Below are positions 47,744 to 60,748 of a DNA stretch of 64,000 bases, in pieces. The DNA lies in the NCBI RefSeq assembly GCF_905147365.1, contig NC_056419.1, positions 9,741,501-9,805,500 on the forward strand, written 5' to 3'. A program made the translations under genes and the position numbers. Each line of letters begins with the position of its first letter. The stretch's first letter is position 1. This DNA comes from Aricia agestis (lineage: Eukaryota; Arthropoda; Insecta; Lepidoptera; Lycaenidae). Under the pieces are notes generated by a model. It had not been told where the DNA came from. It made no database searches and saw only the letters and a program-made list of their open reading frames with translations.

Positions 47744-48825
47744 TGCGATTATAAAACAAAAATTTACATAATGTTTAAAACCTTGATCCTACGAATAATA
47801 AAAACTAAGGAGAAGTAACTCCGTCAAAAAACATGCTTCACAATACTTGTCAAAAAAGTGTACCTTAGGCAGAGTAGACAGAATGTTGTGCCTTAGGTAC
47901 ACATTTCAATACATTTGCAATATTATGGTGGCCTTGAGCGGTACTAGGCTGACGTTACATACAGATCAAAAGGAACCGAATTTAAAACGGTATTAATAGA
48001 ATAGTATGGGAGTTACGATTCCTTAGTTTTTATTATTCGTAGCCTTGATCTCTAAAATGTATGTCGAGCGAATCACCAAGGCTAGTTCCGGTAACAATCG
48101 ACAATGAAATTCGGATGTCTTAGTAACGCTCAAAACATCTGAGGAAGTCTCCGTTGGTTACTCATTTTGAAAGTTACTAATAAGGAGGCGTCCATAAATT
48201 ACGCGAGACATACGTAGCAAGGGGGTCAAGCTCACCAATTCTAAGTCTTGAAAGAAAGGGTCTCAAGTATATTCGTGTCATGGAATTTAAAACAATTGGT
48301 TGTATTAAAAATTGGAAAATGGCTTTGTGCGTTTCTTACATCGCTGTTGTTGATATAACCTAAAATACAAATGGTTGTAATACTAGGATGACCAAAAGTG
48401 ATTTTCTATAAAATAATTTAATTAAAATATATAAAGACATTTACAGTAAACATTTGGATAAGTTTAAAATATCTTACGCGTAATCTTTGCCTCAAGGCGA
48501 ATCTTACATATATACCCGACGGACTTAAAATTCCCCAAAAGCATCTTTCGTAATTCATGAACGACCCTAAAGACAAAAACGTTGGACCTAAATGTTTGAT
48601 GCTTGGCCTCAATAAAATGTTTATTCATTAAGATCCCGCTCCGGATACGTCCAGAGCATTCTTTAGAGAGTACGCAGATAAGGCTTTCTTTCTCACGGCG
48701 TCAAGTGACCTATGATTCACACAACTTGACATAACCACACAATTTTACTCAAATATGTTAATCTGTTTGAAACCGGGAGGCACAAAACTTGTGATTAAAT
48801 GTTAATATTTTTGTTTATTAATATA
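47744..48825. other. Intergenic DNA
   Basis: No gene recognised. The block near 48183-48300 (GGCGTCCATAAATTACGCGA...) resembles a common hAT-like repeat but lacks clear ends. Confidence 0.5.
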
Positions 48826-48960
48826 CTAGATGACGCCCGCAACTCCGTTGCGCTAAAATTCGTTTATCGCGCGGGAACCGTACATTTTTCAGTTTTCCGG
48901 GATAAAAAGTATCCTATGTCCTTTCCCGGGACTCAAAGTATCTCCACACCTAATTTCAGT
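48826..48960 (-). mobile_element. Lep1 Helitron 3' part
   Basis: CTAG (48826-48829), then GATGACGCCCGCAACTCCG, GGGAACCGTACATTTTTC, GGGATAAAAAGTATCCTATG. Very similar to 21529-21660 except for a 9-base duplication near 48890. Its 5' part is missing. Confidence 0.75.
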
Positions 48961-49218
48961 GTACCTAATATTATTTATTGCGGGCTTCGATGGCCCATAT
49001 TAAAAATATATTCTTATAGACTAAGTAACATATATGATATTACCTCTATTATACCTAAAACTAAAACTGCACGAAGTGGTATAGTTTGAGTATAGTATTA
49101 TCAAAATTTCCAATCTACTACTGTAACATTATTATACTTAGTTACGTGGATAATAATTATCATTATTATATTATACAAATTGATACTACTACGGAAGATG
49201 AAATATGCTGTATTCATA

Positions 49219-49398
49219 GAGCGGCGGTTCTCAATTTTTTTGATGGCGAAACCCAAAAAAAAAAGAATAAAATTGTCTCTATGCTGGTGTCTAATGACAT
49301 ATTTTCTAATAGCAATTTATTGCACACATTAGACAGCTTGCGGCCTACAAGGCCTTTGCGGAACCCCAGGCCTCTGCAGAGCAAATTTTGAGAACAGC
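49219..49398. mobile_element. hAT-like MITE
   Basis: GCGGTTCTCAATTTTT on the left and AAATTTTGAGAACAGCTG on the right form the familiar hAT end (CAGNGGTTCTCAA). The target duplication is not clear. Confidence 0.55.
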
Positions 49399-49814
49399 TG
49401 ATGGCCTAGAGTGTCAATAATCATTACCAATGACGATGAGACAAAGTCTGCGACGCGAATGACAGGCGGTTAAAGGTTGCGATAAATTAAAGATGGCGTT
49501 AAGATGGACAATTATTACAGTAGTAATAAAATATACGCCGATAGTAAATAGAAATATTGCTATGTTTAAGTGCCACATAATATGATGTGTATCATAAATT
49601 ACGGTTGTTAAATCATCTGACATATTTTAATCAATTAGAAAAATTCATTGACAATCGAAAGGGTGATAATGATAAATAGTGAACAAGAGAAGGACGTCAT
49701 TTTTGTATGCAAAAAACTTACTTGAAATATTTCAAACTTTCTTGTTATCCGTACTCTTTAAAAATTCTTACCAGTTGCTATATTTTTTTATTTGCTTTGG
49801 CCAACCACACATTT

Positions 49815-49980
49815 CCACTACTGTATCTCCTGTGTCGCCAGGATCGACAGCGGTATCCAACCACGAAAACCCTTTGATATGATCCCAGGGAGCCCGAGAA
49901 AAACTTGCTTTCTTGGGACCCGCAACGAAATTAATCAGAAGATAGGAGGAGTACGAAGTATACAGTTGCTATAATTTTAG
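49815..49980 (+). pseudogene. Dispersed repeat with conserved frame, copy 2
   Basis: Encodes VARIDSGIQPRKPFDMIPGS, then RKTCFLGT, then RNEINQKIGGVRSIQLL and a stop. It has five more codons than copy 1 in the middle. Same orientation, 2.5 kb from copy 1. Confidence 0.4.
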
Positions 49981-51305
49981 TCCAGAAGAAGACATCATCT
50001 TTATATTTATATCAAGACGATGTCTACTTTAAAGACAATGATTTAACATGCATATTGTTCTTTTTCGATCAAAAATTTTAGTTTTATATTTTTTATCACG
50101 AAATATTCAAATTAGAATATTGTTAATGTCCTAAGTGTAACAAATTTTAAAAAATTAAACTGCCCAAAATATTCAAATTCAGAACGAGATATTATGGTGA
50201 TGTCTACATCATACGCAAATCGCAACAAAGTTTCAAAATATGGGCGCGCAATCTTCGACGATGGGCGCTTTTAACGGCCCGCGTTTGATGCTCGACATTT
50301 TGTCGTTAATGCCAAAATTATTCCACTCTCTGTATTGAGCCATATAGATAATTATTGGGGAACTTAGTCCAGTTGCATTCGATGAATTCAAAAACGAAGT
50401 TACCTATAAAAAAATATGGGATTTGGGACAAAGTATCGTAAGCGTCATCACTTAAGCCAATGCATTTTTGATTTCTAACGATACCGTTGTAATTTTCGAA
50501 TGTCAGTAGTCTAAGCACCCTGGTCCATTATTTTTATCGTCGTCACGACCGATGATCGTTCGCATTTACACGGTCCGATCTCCCACGTCAATTACACATT
50601 ATCAATACTCATCACGTATCGGCGAGTGTGATTGTGCCTTCCGCTTGCTACCGAGCTTCTGATTCATATAATTTTTAAAGTTCATTACGGTTCCTTAATT
50701 TAAAAGTGAAAGACACGACGTATTATAAAGTCATTTGAAGACATGAGTAGAAGAATCATGAAGTTACGGTTAAAATATTGCCGTTTTTTGCATAAACCTC
50801 TAGGGCCGGGAAAATATTTTGAAATCAAAACAATATGGATTTTATGTATAGCTAGATATATTAGTCATATGTAGTTTTTAAATTATAGTAGAAGATATGA
50901 ATCTTGATATCGATATTTGAATCGCATCAGTAAAATCTACAAAAATGAATTTAACGAAATGTCAGTGTCGCATTCAGCTAGCGCGGAGCCCGTAGCAATG
51001 TTAACGAGTCTCCTACTTAACTTTACAATTTTCTAGTTAACACCAAGGTTTAAGTTATAAAAAAAAAAACATTTGATAACCCCTTGTAGCTAAAGTAGAA
51101 CAAATGAAAGTAGTTAAATTATTGATTCACCTTTGTATGAAGCATATCAATGCTGTAAGAGATTTCTTTTTAAGCAGTTCTTTTACGTCGTCATTCTATG
51201 TTCATTGTGTTGCAACTTTTGTGTGTGCAATAATGTTTTAAATAAAAATAAATAAATTATTATTTAGACGTTCCTGAGGCAGCACTATCCGTAAGAGCGC
51301 AGATG
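49981..51305. other. Intergenic DNA
   Basis: No gene or repeat family recognised. Confidence 0.5.
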
Positions 51306-51471
51306 GTCTAGACAAGCGGCAAGCGATTATCGTAAACGCCAACGCCAACGCCAACGCCACAAAATGTATGGGATTTGACATAAGTATTCGCTAGCGAGGC
51401 GATGACTTATGTCAAATCGCATACATTTTTTTAGCGTTTATGATAATCGCTTGCCACTTGTCTACTAGGGC
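51306..51471. mobile_element. MITE family 2, copy 2
   Basis: Complete, with both ends (TCTAGACAAGCGGCAAGCG / CTTGCCACTTGTCTAC) and arms as in 36906-37069. The left arm holds a small CCAACG expansion (about 51338-51360). Confidence 0.75.
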
Positions 51472-52804
51472 TGGACCTCCCAAAACACGGCGTCGGTAGC
51501 ATATGCTACAAATGCTATGTTTATCTGGCCCTAAATCGCAATGAGTAAGTTCATAAACTCATAATCGGCCACGACCTGACCTAAAATCGTAATTAGTAAT
51601 ACTAATTACATCAAACGATACCATCGTAAAATTCCTCTGTCGGTGAGCAAAGACCGTAAAAAATGTTATGGTATCTACCTCCATTACATTTTTTGCATTC
51701 ATTCACTCGTTCGTGATTCATGGGAATCGCCAATGATTCATTATGATGACATTAACCCTTCTGTAAAGAGTGGTCCATATTCGTATGTTTACCTCGAATT
51801 TTTTATGCTGCCTAATGCCTAAGAACAGTCATGACTAGCCGTCGTGGTGCAAAATATAAGTGCAAAGTAATAAATGCAAAAGTTCTTTACTTACACGTAT
51901 ACCTACTGCCACTTTTAACATAACCTTAAACCTATACCGATTTTGATGAAATTTAGTATGTAGATATTCTGCGCCGATCGAAGATTCATCTTCCCAACAC
52001 AGCAAAAGTTGCAGGCAATAACTCGTCTGCAATACAATAATGTAAACTTTTATTAGTTGATTACAATTCATAAAATAACATTATATCGTTAAATGAAATG
52101 CAAACGATTTCATCACACTTTCGAAATAATATTCAATATTTATTAATCACAAAATATTTGTTTCGCAAATAAAATCATAATGATTCGACAAAATTTGTCA
52201 CAGATTATATCAGACTATCGAAATGTTCCCAATTACGCGTGACCCACGGTGCTAACAATCAGTATTCAGTTTACTAACAATTGTTAGTTATTCTCGAGCT
52301 AGGTTGACTGTGACCTGTTCTAAATTAATTTTATAAACATAATAATTAAAGTATTTATACTAAATAACAGTATGGAGAGGTAGTTTAACAGTCATACTTA
52401 GTTTTTCATTCACACACTTTTGTACACTAAAGTTTAGACATTTTGACAGATAATGTATGAGGGCTTATGTCCTTATCTTCATTTTATTACAGTCAGGTAA
52501 TTAATATTCGTCTCTGAACTCTGAGTAAGTTAGTCTCGAAAGTTAAAGGATAGTTTTAATGCGAAAAAGGTACGTTTTTTGCGCGAGACGTGTTGCTATA
52601 CAAAGACTTGCGGATACTAAACAAATAAAATAATATTATAATTTTATAACTTTAACGTTTTTGTCACTAATAAAAAAACTATTGTATTAGTACATATATT
52701 TTCAAAAATATATTAGCATAAAATTTAAAAAATTACCCAATTTTTATGTTTGAGTTACCTCCAAAGTTCGACTAGAAAAACTCGAAAGCATTAAAAAACA
52801 ATTT

Positions 52805-53083
52805 GACGACCTCTGTGGCTCAGTGGTGAGCGCGTCGGTAGCTCAAGCCGGAGGTCGCGGGTTCGAATCCCGCCGACGGAACAAAGAGTTTTCAAAGTTC
52901 CCGGGTCTGGATGTGTATTAAATATGTGTATGATATAATAAAAATCTTAAATATATGTATAGTATAAAAGTATTAAATATATTTCCGTTGTCTGGTACCT
53001 GTAACACAAGTCCTTTAGGTACTTAGCACGGGGCCAGACTGACGTGGTGTGAAGCGTCCATAGATATATTATTATTATTAGTT
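52805..53083 (+). mobile_element. tRNA-derived SINE (Metulj-like)
   Basis: Head with a Pol III A box (TGGCTCAGTGGT, about 52816-52827) and B box (GGGTTCGAATCCC, about 52858-52870), then a body with TTCCGTTGTCTGGTACCTGT and GCACGGGGCCAGACTGACG, and an ATT repeat tail. A genuine tRNA gene is unlikely because the fold is poor and a SINE body follows. Confidence 0.85.
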
Positions 53084-53412
53084 ATGAACAACACAACAAA
53101 CAAGCCTACAATCTGTGGTTAACCAAACTACCTCTTATCTACGGATTATGGGTATTCTTTACAAACCAATTCATTAAGTGTCAGTGACAAAAACAAACAA
53201 AACAATAAACTAGCCAGAAAATCATCTTATCTACCAATTTGTAGTGAGCAGATAAGTTTTTATAGGTTAAGGTAGCAGATCAGTAGCAGCCTTTGCGGTC
53301 TGAAAAGGGCTCTACAAACACAAAGGACCACTTTTTTTAAGTCGGGTAAAAATACCAGACGAAAGTTCCCAGACACAAAAGTTTGTTCGGCGTTAATTGT
53401 TTCGTAATATGT

Positions 53413-53600
53413 CAAAGTGTGAATGTTTAAAGAAAACACCTTCTATTTGTCCAAGTTCGCGGGACAAATTACAGATTCATAATGTTTTGTTAGGAGATGT
53501 TTTTATTTCGAAACCGTGGTGGTCCTATTATGTGAGTTGGCAACTGGTTTTGATATTATTTGACCTTTTAATGTGTCAGTCGAGCAGAAATCTCGAGTAA
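53413..53600 (+). CDS. Weak candidate small exon/ORF
   Basis: ATG near 53410 opens a frame of about 63 codons (MSKCECLKKTPSICPSS...). A good donor GTGAGT lies in frame after ...SKPWWSYY (near 53532), so a 40-codon first exon is possible. No partner exon, domain or homologue was recognised. It may be chance. Confidence 0.15.
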
Positions 53601-54363
53601 TCCCGCCTTTTGTGAATGTTTTTATATTTAGTGTTTGTTGGCTTTTGGTACACAATAAATAGTTTTTCGTTTATATTATCTTTCACCATTTTTATGGTTA
53701 CATCGCCTTTGAAACCATATTTTATTTTGCCCTGGTAAAAAATGTTCATGCACTAATAATATCTAGGTTTGGCAATTTAGGCGTGAACGGGTAACATAAT
53801 ATAGAGTGCAGGCACAGTTAATTATAATTAAATAAATTATACAAATATTTATTCAAACTATTATCCTATTATCTAACAATCCAATTTTCAAACTAAGAAT
53901 AAACAAATAAAAAAATTAAAGTTTTTGAAAAAAATCGGTTTGCTGCACTATCCGCCGCGGTACCGGAAGGTAAAACGATATTTTATACTTACTCCACTTT
54001 GCGTCCAAATGGTGAGCGACAACTTAATGACCTATGCGCATGGTGTACGGTTTCAAAGGGCCGTACCTGTGTAGTTTGTATTAATTGATCAATTACTTAT
54101 CCTCCGGTTCAATTATTGAATTTATCGCAAATTCTGGTATATTTGAGGCTGGATTTATATTATGGTTCCGCCCGAACGCGCGATTTGGTGGCTACGCCGC
54201 GAAATGACAAGCAAATGTTTAAAAATATGACAGTATGACCGCGCCGCTATTTAGATAAATTATTACATACATAGAATATCAGAAACAAACGGTGGTTTAA
54301 TATCTCTATGTGTAGCGGCGTAACCGCGCGTTTGCGCGTTTGCATAGAAATCCAGTACAGGGA

Positions 54364-54485
54364 GATCGCAGACGGCACACTTTTTGTGTGATCGAGTCTG
54401 CGGCGCTACAGTCGGCATGGAGCGACTATGCAAACTGTATGTGCGCCGCAGACTCGATCACACAAAAAGTGTGCCGTCTGCGATC
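54364..54485. repeat. Perfect 43-bp inverted repeat
   Basis: 54364-54406 and 54443-54485 are exact inverse copies (GATCGCAGACGGCACAC... to ...TCTGCGGCGC) around a 36-base loop; pairing continues about 4 bp outward with one mismatch. Either a MITE core or a long small-RNA hairpin. Confidence 0.9.
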
Positions 54486-56129
54486 GCCCTAAGTGAGGTA
54501 AGAGGTTTCGTAGTGTAAGTACCTATGAGCTAAGTTTTTTACTATCTTATTTTTGTGTTTTAGTGGAGACATTGGGAATAAGCTATGAGAATATTAATTT
54601 ACTGAAGTAACATATTACAACTGAAATTCACTCCTCGTCTGTAGTAACCAAAATCTTAAATACAAAACACACCACGTCTCACAAACAGCACATCGCAATT
54701 ACTAATATCATAAAATATAAAATAAGTTGATGAACATATCATATATTAATAAGCAACATGACCGCATCAGACCGACCGTTCACAATTAATTAGACATGAT
54801 TAATAAAGAATCTAAAACAAACTCCACCCAGCTCCCAACATAAACGAATTGTTTTATTTGTTATACCTTCGGACAGCACAAATCCCTACAAAACACGCAC
54901 TCTTATTTCAAAGTAATAAAGACCGTTGTTGAATGCGTGAAGATCGGTATAGCGATAGCCATTATGGTGTGTATCTAAAGCTTTTTTGTTACAACATTCC
55001 GGACAAAACGCGCGTTGTAAAGAGCACCCGACGATACCACCCATTCATAAGGACAGTGGTGACCTATTGAAAATAATCATTTAGGATAAATTAGTGTGGA
55101 TAATCTACAATACAAATATTAATGTTGTACATGAAAATGTGACTGCGACCATTGAGGTGTACCTATTTAATTACTCTAAATTGCGATATTTGACTGAAAA
55201 TATTAATTTAAAAAATTAGTTTATTACGAAAAGAAACTGAGCCCAAATAAAAGTTCCATATACGTCTAATACTTAGGTAAACTTAGATTATTTCCTGAAA
55301 AAATAATCATATATTACGTGAACAATTCAGAGTAAGTCTTACATAAAAAAAATTTACTGATGTTGTGGGGTTACAACTCAAAGTTGGAGCAAAAGTTCTC
55401 ATACTCATATTATTATTATTAGATTAAATTATTATGTATCGACGTCACATCGACATTGCATCAGTAGTATCGATTTTTGAGTGTTTTATATTTTCTGAGT
55501 GAGTTTTTGCCCTGTGAATTTGAATAGATAAACTACCGATAATTTATTCACTAACAAAGGTATATCCACACATATCTAACACGGCCACACGCGGCCAGAC
55601 AGCCTCTTGTAAAATCGACTCGGGAATTCTACGACACTTGGTCCTTTTGTTAGGCCGTGTCCTTGGCTGGGATTTACGACCGTCACACCGATATTAACAC
55701 GTCCAAGCTCAATGACCATGCGTTTCAACTAGTAACAACCTACAATGATAATATGTGCTAATAAGCTAATAAATTTAATAAAGGAAGGCTAAAAATAAAA
55801 ACCTGAAAAGCCTCGTTAAAATCGAGCCTGGTACTTGCCATGAATATCAATTTCATTTTATGACTAGCATTTTCATGAAAATAATTTCGATTTATTATAT
55901 AATTAATAAGTTACGCGGACATGATACCTCTTTAATAATTTTAAATCCCATTTTTTGCAACTTGTTTTCAATATGAAAGCGAACATAACAGTCTAATCTT
56001 ATTTTCGAACTACGGTGTAAATTAAGAAGAGAACTTTGCGGTCTTTATACTGTGAAATTAAATAATATCCGTATAACTATTGAACACAGATTTAAAGTAC
56101 CAAACTATGAATGAAATACAAACCTTTTT
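54486..56129. other. AT-rich intergenic DNA
   Basis: No gene or repeat family recognised. Confidence 0.5.
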
Positions 56130-56960
56130 GAATATAATTATGTTACACCAACAACCTGTCATACTCGTTCAGCGATTTCCATGGCTGACTCGTCCCATAC
56201 AGCAGCCCCGAGCCGTGTAATTATTAAATAGAACACCCCCTGACACCCCCACACACCTCCGGGTCGCACAATGCGGACCACGCTTAAAAGGTTTCGACGT
56301 GTACCCAAAAAATAACAATTTATGACCACTTCACCCCCGCTGAAGCCATTCAAAGCCCAATAATTGTATATTCTTTTACAGTAGTGTCCCGTTTTGTATA
56401 GCCGATGAAGGCGAGAAAAAAAAACATCGAACCGAAATCGCAGGCGCCTTTAATCACCGCTATTGAGCGCGGGCGGCGTGGCCCCTCACGATACTGCGGT
56501 AAGGTCCACATTCGATCACGCCCATTTTTTTCGGCGGATGCGCGCGTCAAACGCCTTAGTATTTTGAGTTTGTTTTGAAAATTCAATGCATTATTCGTTT
56601 CCCTTTGTCACCGCTCATCTGCTGCTGAAACTGCCAATAATTTAGATGTCAAATAGGTAGTTTTTGCGTCGATCGTTTCAGGGTTTATTTATGAGTTTGA
56701 CGGGGTTTCGCTGGGTCTGTTGTGTGAAGGAATTCGCGGCGGCTTTGATGCGCCCGCGCACAGTCGCCGGTGGCATTTCCGCTGATGTAGCGGGCTTTTT
56801 GCGCCGTAATGTAGCCGGCCGCGCCGCAATGCGTGAACTGACGTGTTTTCATGTAATCACCGCTATACTTCTTTGGATTAGTGTCACTTAACATTCTGAC
56901 GATCGTTTCAGTCGAGATTACACTTATATACGCTGGAATATTTGCTGACAAGAAAAGTTA
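56130..56960. promoter_or_regulatory. GC-richer, repeat-free block
   Basis: Higher GC, many CpG, no repeat family. Short frames exist on both strands with no family support. A candidate conserved non-coding or regulatory block. Confidence 0.25.
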
Positions 56961-57099
56961 TGTTATAAGACCATAATTGTTATAAGGATTAGAAACGTAG
57001 GTCTCATATTTTATTTACTTTACAGAATAATGTAGAACTAGCCCGTTTTCAGCGACCACCTTCTAACGCTAAGCATTGACAATACAATATAATTCTAAT

Positions 57100-57195
57100 T
57101 TGAACTTAGATATTTTAACTAACACGAGAGTAATGACCTATTGCTACCAACACTATGGATGAAAATCTGAAATGAATTGAATTGAATTATTTTAG
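57100..57195 (+). mobile_element. LINE 3' tail, plus orientation
   Basis: CAACACTATGGATGAAAATC then TGAAATGAATTGAATTGAAT: the same 3' end as the minus-strand LINE at 57880, so two copies face each other. Confidence 0.65.
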
Positions 57196-57577
57196 ACTAA
57201 TACATATAATATATTATATCTTAACACAAAAACCTTTTGACCCCTCGTTACGCCGAATAATATGTTTACCAAAAGAAGTATTACTATTTTCTAGTTTAGA
57301 AAATATATCCTTTATACTATCAGAGAAGTTGAAGAGAGACCTAAGTAATTTGATCGCGTTAAGTGAAACTCATCCGACCGATCACAGCTAACATTGAATT
57401 GACATAAGCCGAATCAATTTCCTCAATGATGGTACTTCCCAGGGACTCAGTATCACTGTACAAATTTAGCGATTTAAAAGAGACAAGATAACAAAGCAGA
57501 TAAGACAACAATCAGGAACAAATGTACCGTCGAAGAAATTGATTCATAGGCAATTGACGGACCTACGTCATTCCATA

Positions 57578-57865
57578 AAGTTAATATACCTAGCGGAAAA
57601 GAGAAACAAAGGCCTGAGCAAGAGAGATGTCACTGTCAGTAACACTGCGTGGTAAAAAGAGACGTGTGATACATGACAGCAGCACTCTTTTTTTGACGTC
57701 CAGTCGGCACGTGCCGCACGTTGACAATTTAATTTCACAAAAATCATGTTCAATCATGCTTGTGTAAGTGTATACGTACACATATTTTTACACACAGATG
57801 AAACCAATTTCGGTTTCGTTTGACAGCTCGAGATTGTTGCTCTATTCCGCTAGGTATATTAACTT
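57578..57865. mobile_element. TA-flanked inverted-repeat element, 288 bp
   Basis: AAGTTAATATACCTAGCGGA at 57578 is matched by its exact inverse ending at 57865, with further imperfect pairing inward; TA on both sides. Tc1/mariner-like. It sits next to the tail of the LINE on its right. Confidence 0.75.
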
Positions 57866-57879
57866 TATTCAATTCAATT

Positions 57880-59460
57880 CAATTCATTCATTTATTTCAG
57901 ATTTTCATCCATAGTGTTAGTTTTAACAATAGGTCCTTATTCTAGTTTTAGTTATTATATAAAAGAAACTACATTACATGTTGTTAAAAATTAAATATAT
58001 GGGAACCGGGCTATTGGAGCATGGAGCTGCACCCAATGCTTCAACAACATGGAATCCCACCTGCTACCCAACACATTCAGGAGTCTGTTTGGACTGTTTT
58101 GCACACGCGACCAGAGCGAGGCACATCTCTTTCTAATAATTGTCTTAAAACAGTCTGTATGTGCCTCAGCGAACATAGATGAGGCGCTACAATAACACGG
58201 CAGACCAAACAGCATCCTGAATATGTTGTTGACTTTAAGCGTACTATATTATGAGCGCTGCGTATATCTGACCCATAGGCTGCACGTGTAGAACGACTGA
58301 CAATACGCTTTAAAGAGCGTTATTTTTGTGTCCCTGCTACATCGTGCAAACCTACGTGCCAGCATATTACCGCGCACACATAGCGCTCTACGCTCCCTCT
58401 CTATGTTCTCCGTATCTGATAGAGAGGCGGTGACCCAGTGACCCAGATATTTAACTCGGTCGACTCTTCTCAGCTGCACACCGCCAAGAGTCACAGGAGG
58501 TACACTTCTGCGACTCCTGTCAGCGCCTGCATTAAAAACCATAAATTCGCTTTTATTAGCGTTATACCTGAGCCCATGTTCCACAGCATACTCTTCACAG
58601 ACACGGAGAAGATCGATGGGCTCAACAGCACCATATCGTCCGCATAACTTATATTATTAATACAGATGCCGTCAACGTGACATCCTATGTAGGTACTGTT
58701 GAGCTCACCTATCAGCCGATTCATGTACAGGGTAAAGAGGCGGAGCGAGCTTAACCCCCCCTGTCTCGTCCACACTCCAACCCGTACACCTCCGAAAACA
58801 CTCCAGCCCATTTTACACTATTTTTCTGATGACCGTACCAGTACTGAAAGAGTCCAATCAGTTCCTTGGGCAGATTGGTTTCGTCGCTAAGTTTTTGCCA
58901 CAATTTGTCGTATGACATTAAATCGAATGCCTTCGACAGGTCCAGGAAGCAAGCGTATACCGGCGTTTTTCTAGATGTGTAGTACTGCACAGGCTGCTTA
59001 AGACAATAAATAGCACTTTCAGTGGACAGGCCCGGCTGAAACCCAAATTGAGAATCGTTTATATCTGTATGCAGTTCCAGCCTTTTGTCAAGCAGACTGT
59101 CCAGTACCTGGGCAGTTACAGTAGCCAGTAATATCGGCCTGTAATTGGACAGGTCGGAGGCATCCCCCGTCTTATTTTTTATAAAAGTCACAACAACTGT
59201 AGACATCAACGTCTGCGGCAGATATTGATGACTCACACACAAATTAAAAAGCATAGCAAGTATTCGCGGCAAGTGCACCCCAGCATATCTCAAGTGCTCG
59301 GCACTGAGACTATCGTGTCCCGGAGACTTGCCTCGACGCATTTTTTTTAATAATAGAGGCAACCTCTTTAGCTCTGAATCTAACCTTTACTTCCTCGTCG
59401 GCACTTGGGCCCCATAGCACTCTATTCCGCCGAGAAAGTAGAGAGGATATCTTGAAGCAC
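57880..59460 (-). pseudogene. Broken LINE reverse transcriptase
   Basis: Minus strand, four frame-shifted pieces in order: 59460-59343, 59362-58751, 58811-58491, and 58584-57991 with one more break. Reverse transcriptase blocks are visible: NYRPILL, QFGFQPGLST, motif A FLDLSKAFD (about 58918-58947), motif B RQGGLSSLRLF, motif C ISYADDM (about 58631-58648), KSEFMVF and YLGHWV. The catalytic Asp residues are present, but the frame breaks (one in a T run near 59345) and a lost 5' half make it inactive. The 3' end at about 57880-57925 has a TTGAA/TGAA tail. CR1/Jockey-like clade; exact family not assigned. Confidence 0.85.
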
Positions 59461-59543
59461 TTTTAGAAAGCACTCGCTATTTTTTGGAAAGCACTTTATG
59501 CGTCTTTCGGTCCGGATATGTCAATAATTCAATGTTAGGGTCA

Positions 59544-59632
59544 TACTATACCGCAACGCGGCACGTAGATGAATTTCTAAGTTTGTCATATCCATACATA
59601 TTTAGAAATGCATCTACGCGTTTGACATCACG
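59544..59632. repeat. Imperfect hairpin
   Basis: CGTAGATGAATTTCTAA and TTAGAAATGCATCTACG face each other around a 20-base loop. Confidence 0.6.
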
Positions 59633-60748
59633 CCACCAAATTACGTAGGTCTGCTTATGAATCAACTTCTCTAATATCACATTAGCATTTACAATTTTAA
59701 TACGGTTTCTCGATGCTAATTGTTGTTTTGGTAGCTCAAAGTTTCACGCAAAAACTTGTCCCGTCATGCTCGCTCTCGTCTCACTTCGATTATGTTTTAA
59801 TCGTTTATTTACACGATGTTTGCTAATAATGTTATATATGTAACCGTACATAATGTTCTTTTATGTTATTTCTTAATTAGGCCCACATTAGTTTGCTTTT
59901 GAAAAAATATACAATCATTATTACGTATTGTGTTTATAATATTAGGTAGAGAGAAGAGAGTACAGAGTGTTAACTAATGTAAAATAAGATTCATTGAAAG
60001 AAACATGTGGCAACTTGACAAAAGAAGAAAACACATTTTTCGCACAGACTTTATGCCATTTTTTTTTGTTATTATTTCGTTAAAACCTTCTAAAGTTTGA
60101 AATAACTTATTTCTTCATTGAGCTATCAATATTTATGTAGCAATAAAAATATAATATATAACGCCGAACTAATCTCCTCCTTTTTGGAAGTCGGTTAAAA
60201 AAGTAGATAAACTTACACGATGACGCATACAAAGACAGAACGGCGAACAAAAGACATCAACGCTCGCCGCGTTGAACTGCACAAGTATGAGACGCAAAAT
60301 TTTTGTCATTGATAGAAGCTAATTTATCCAACTTCCATAATGGAGGAGGTTATATGTTCATCTGTATATTTTTTGTACTGAGTAAATAATGCTATAGGCA
60401 ATTTACATTATTGATGGTTTAATTTGCTTTGTAAGGAAATAAGTTTGTTGTTTCCTGTATCTCATGTAATTAATAGGACGCCACAAAAATATTACAAATA
60501 TATTTCTTTTATAGGCTATTTATACTTATTTACATAGATTCACCATCTGCCTATGAATCTCTGACGGTACTTTATGACAAATAGCATCTAAAAATTTCTT
60601 ACAAAAATCACCAAAATTTAAGATAAATCTGTGATGATATCAGGGGCAGATTCACGGCCCACCTGTCGGTGGCGCGCGCCGCAGCTGCAGCCGCCACTGC
60701 ACACGTCATACTGCACATACCACCTGCTTTTAGCAGTCAGATATGGTA

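Noticed and set aside
52805..52878. tRNA gene on the plus strand
   Set aside because: A and B boxes are present, but the arms do not pair well and a SINE body with a simple tail follows directly.
56664..56951. Overlapping 75- and 88-codon frames
   Set aside because: GC-rich block where chance frames are long; the two strands contradict each other and neither resembles a family.
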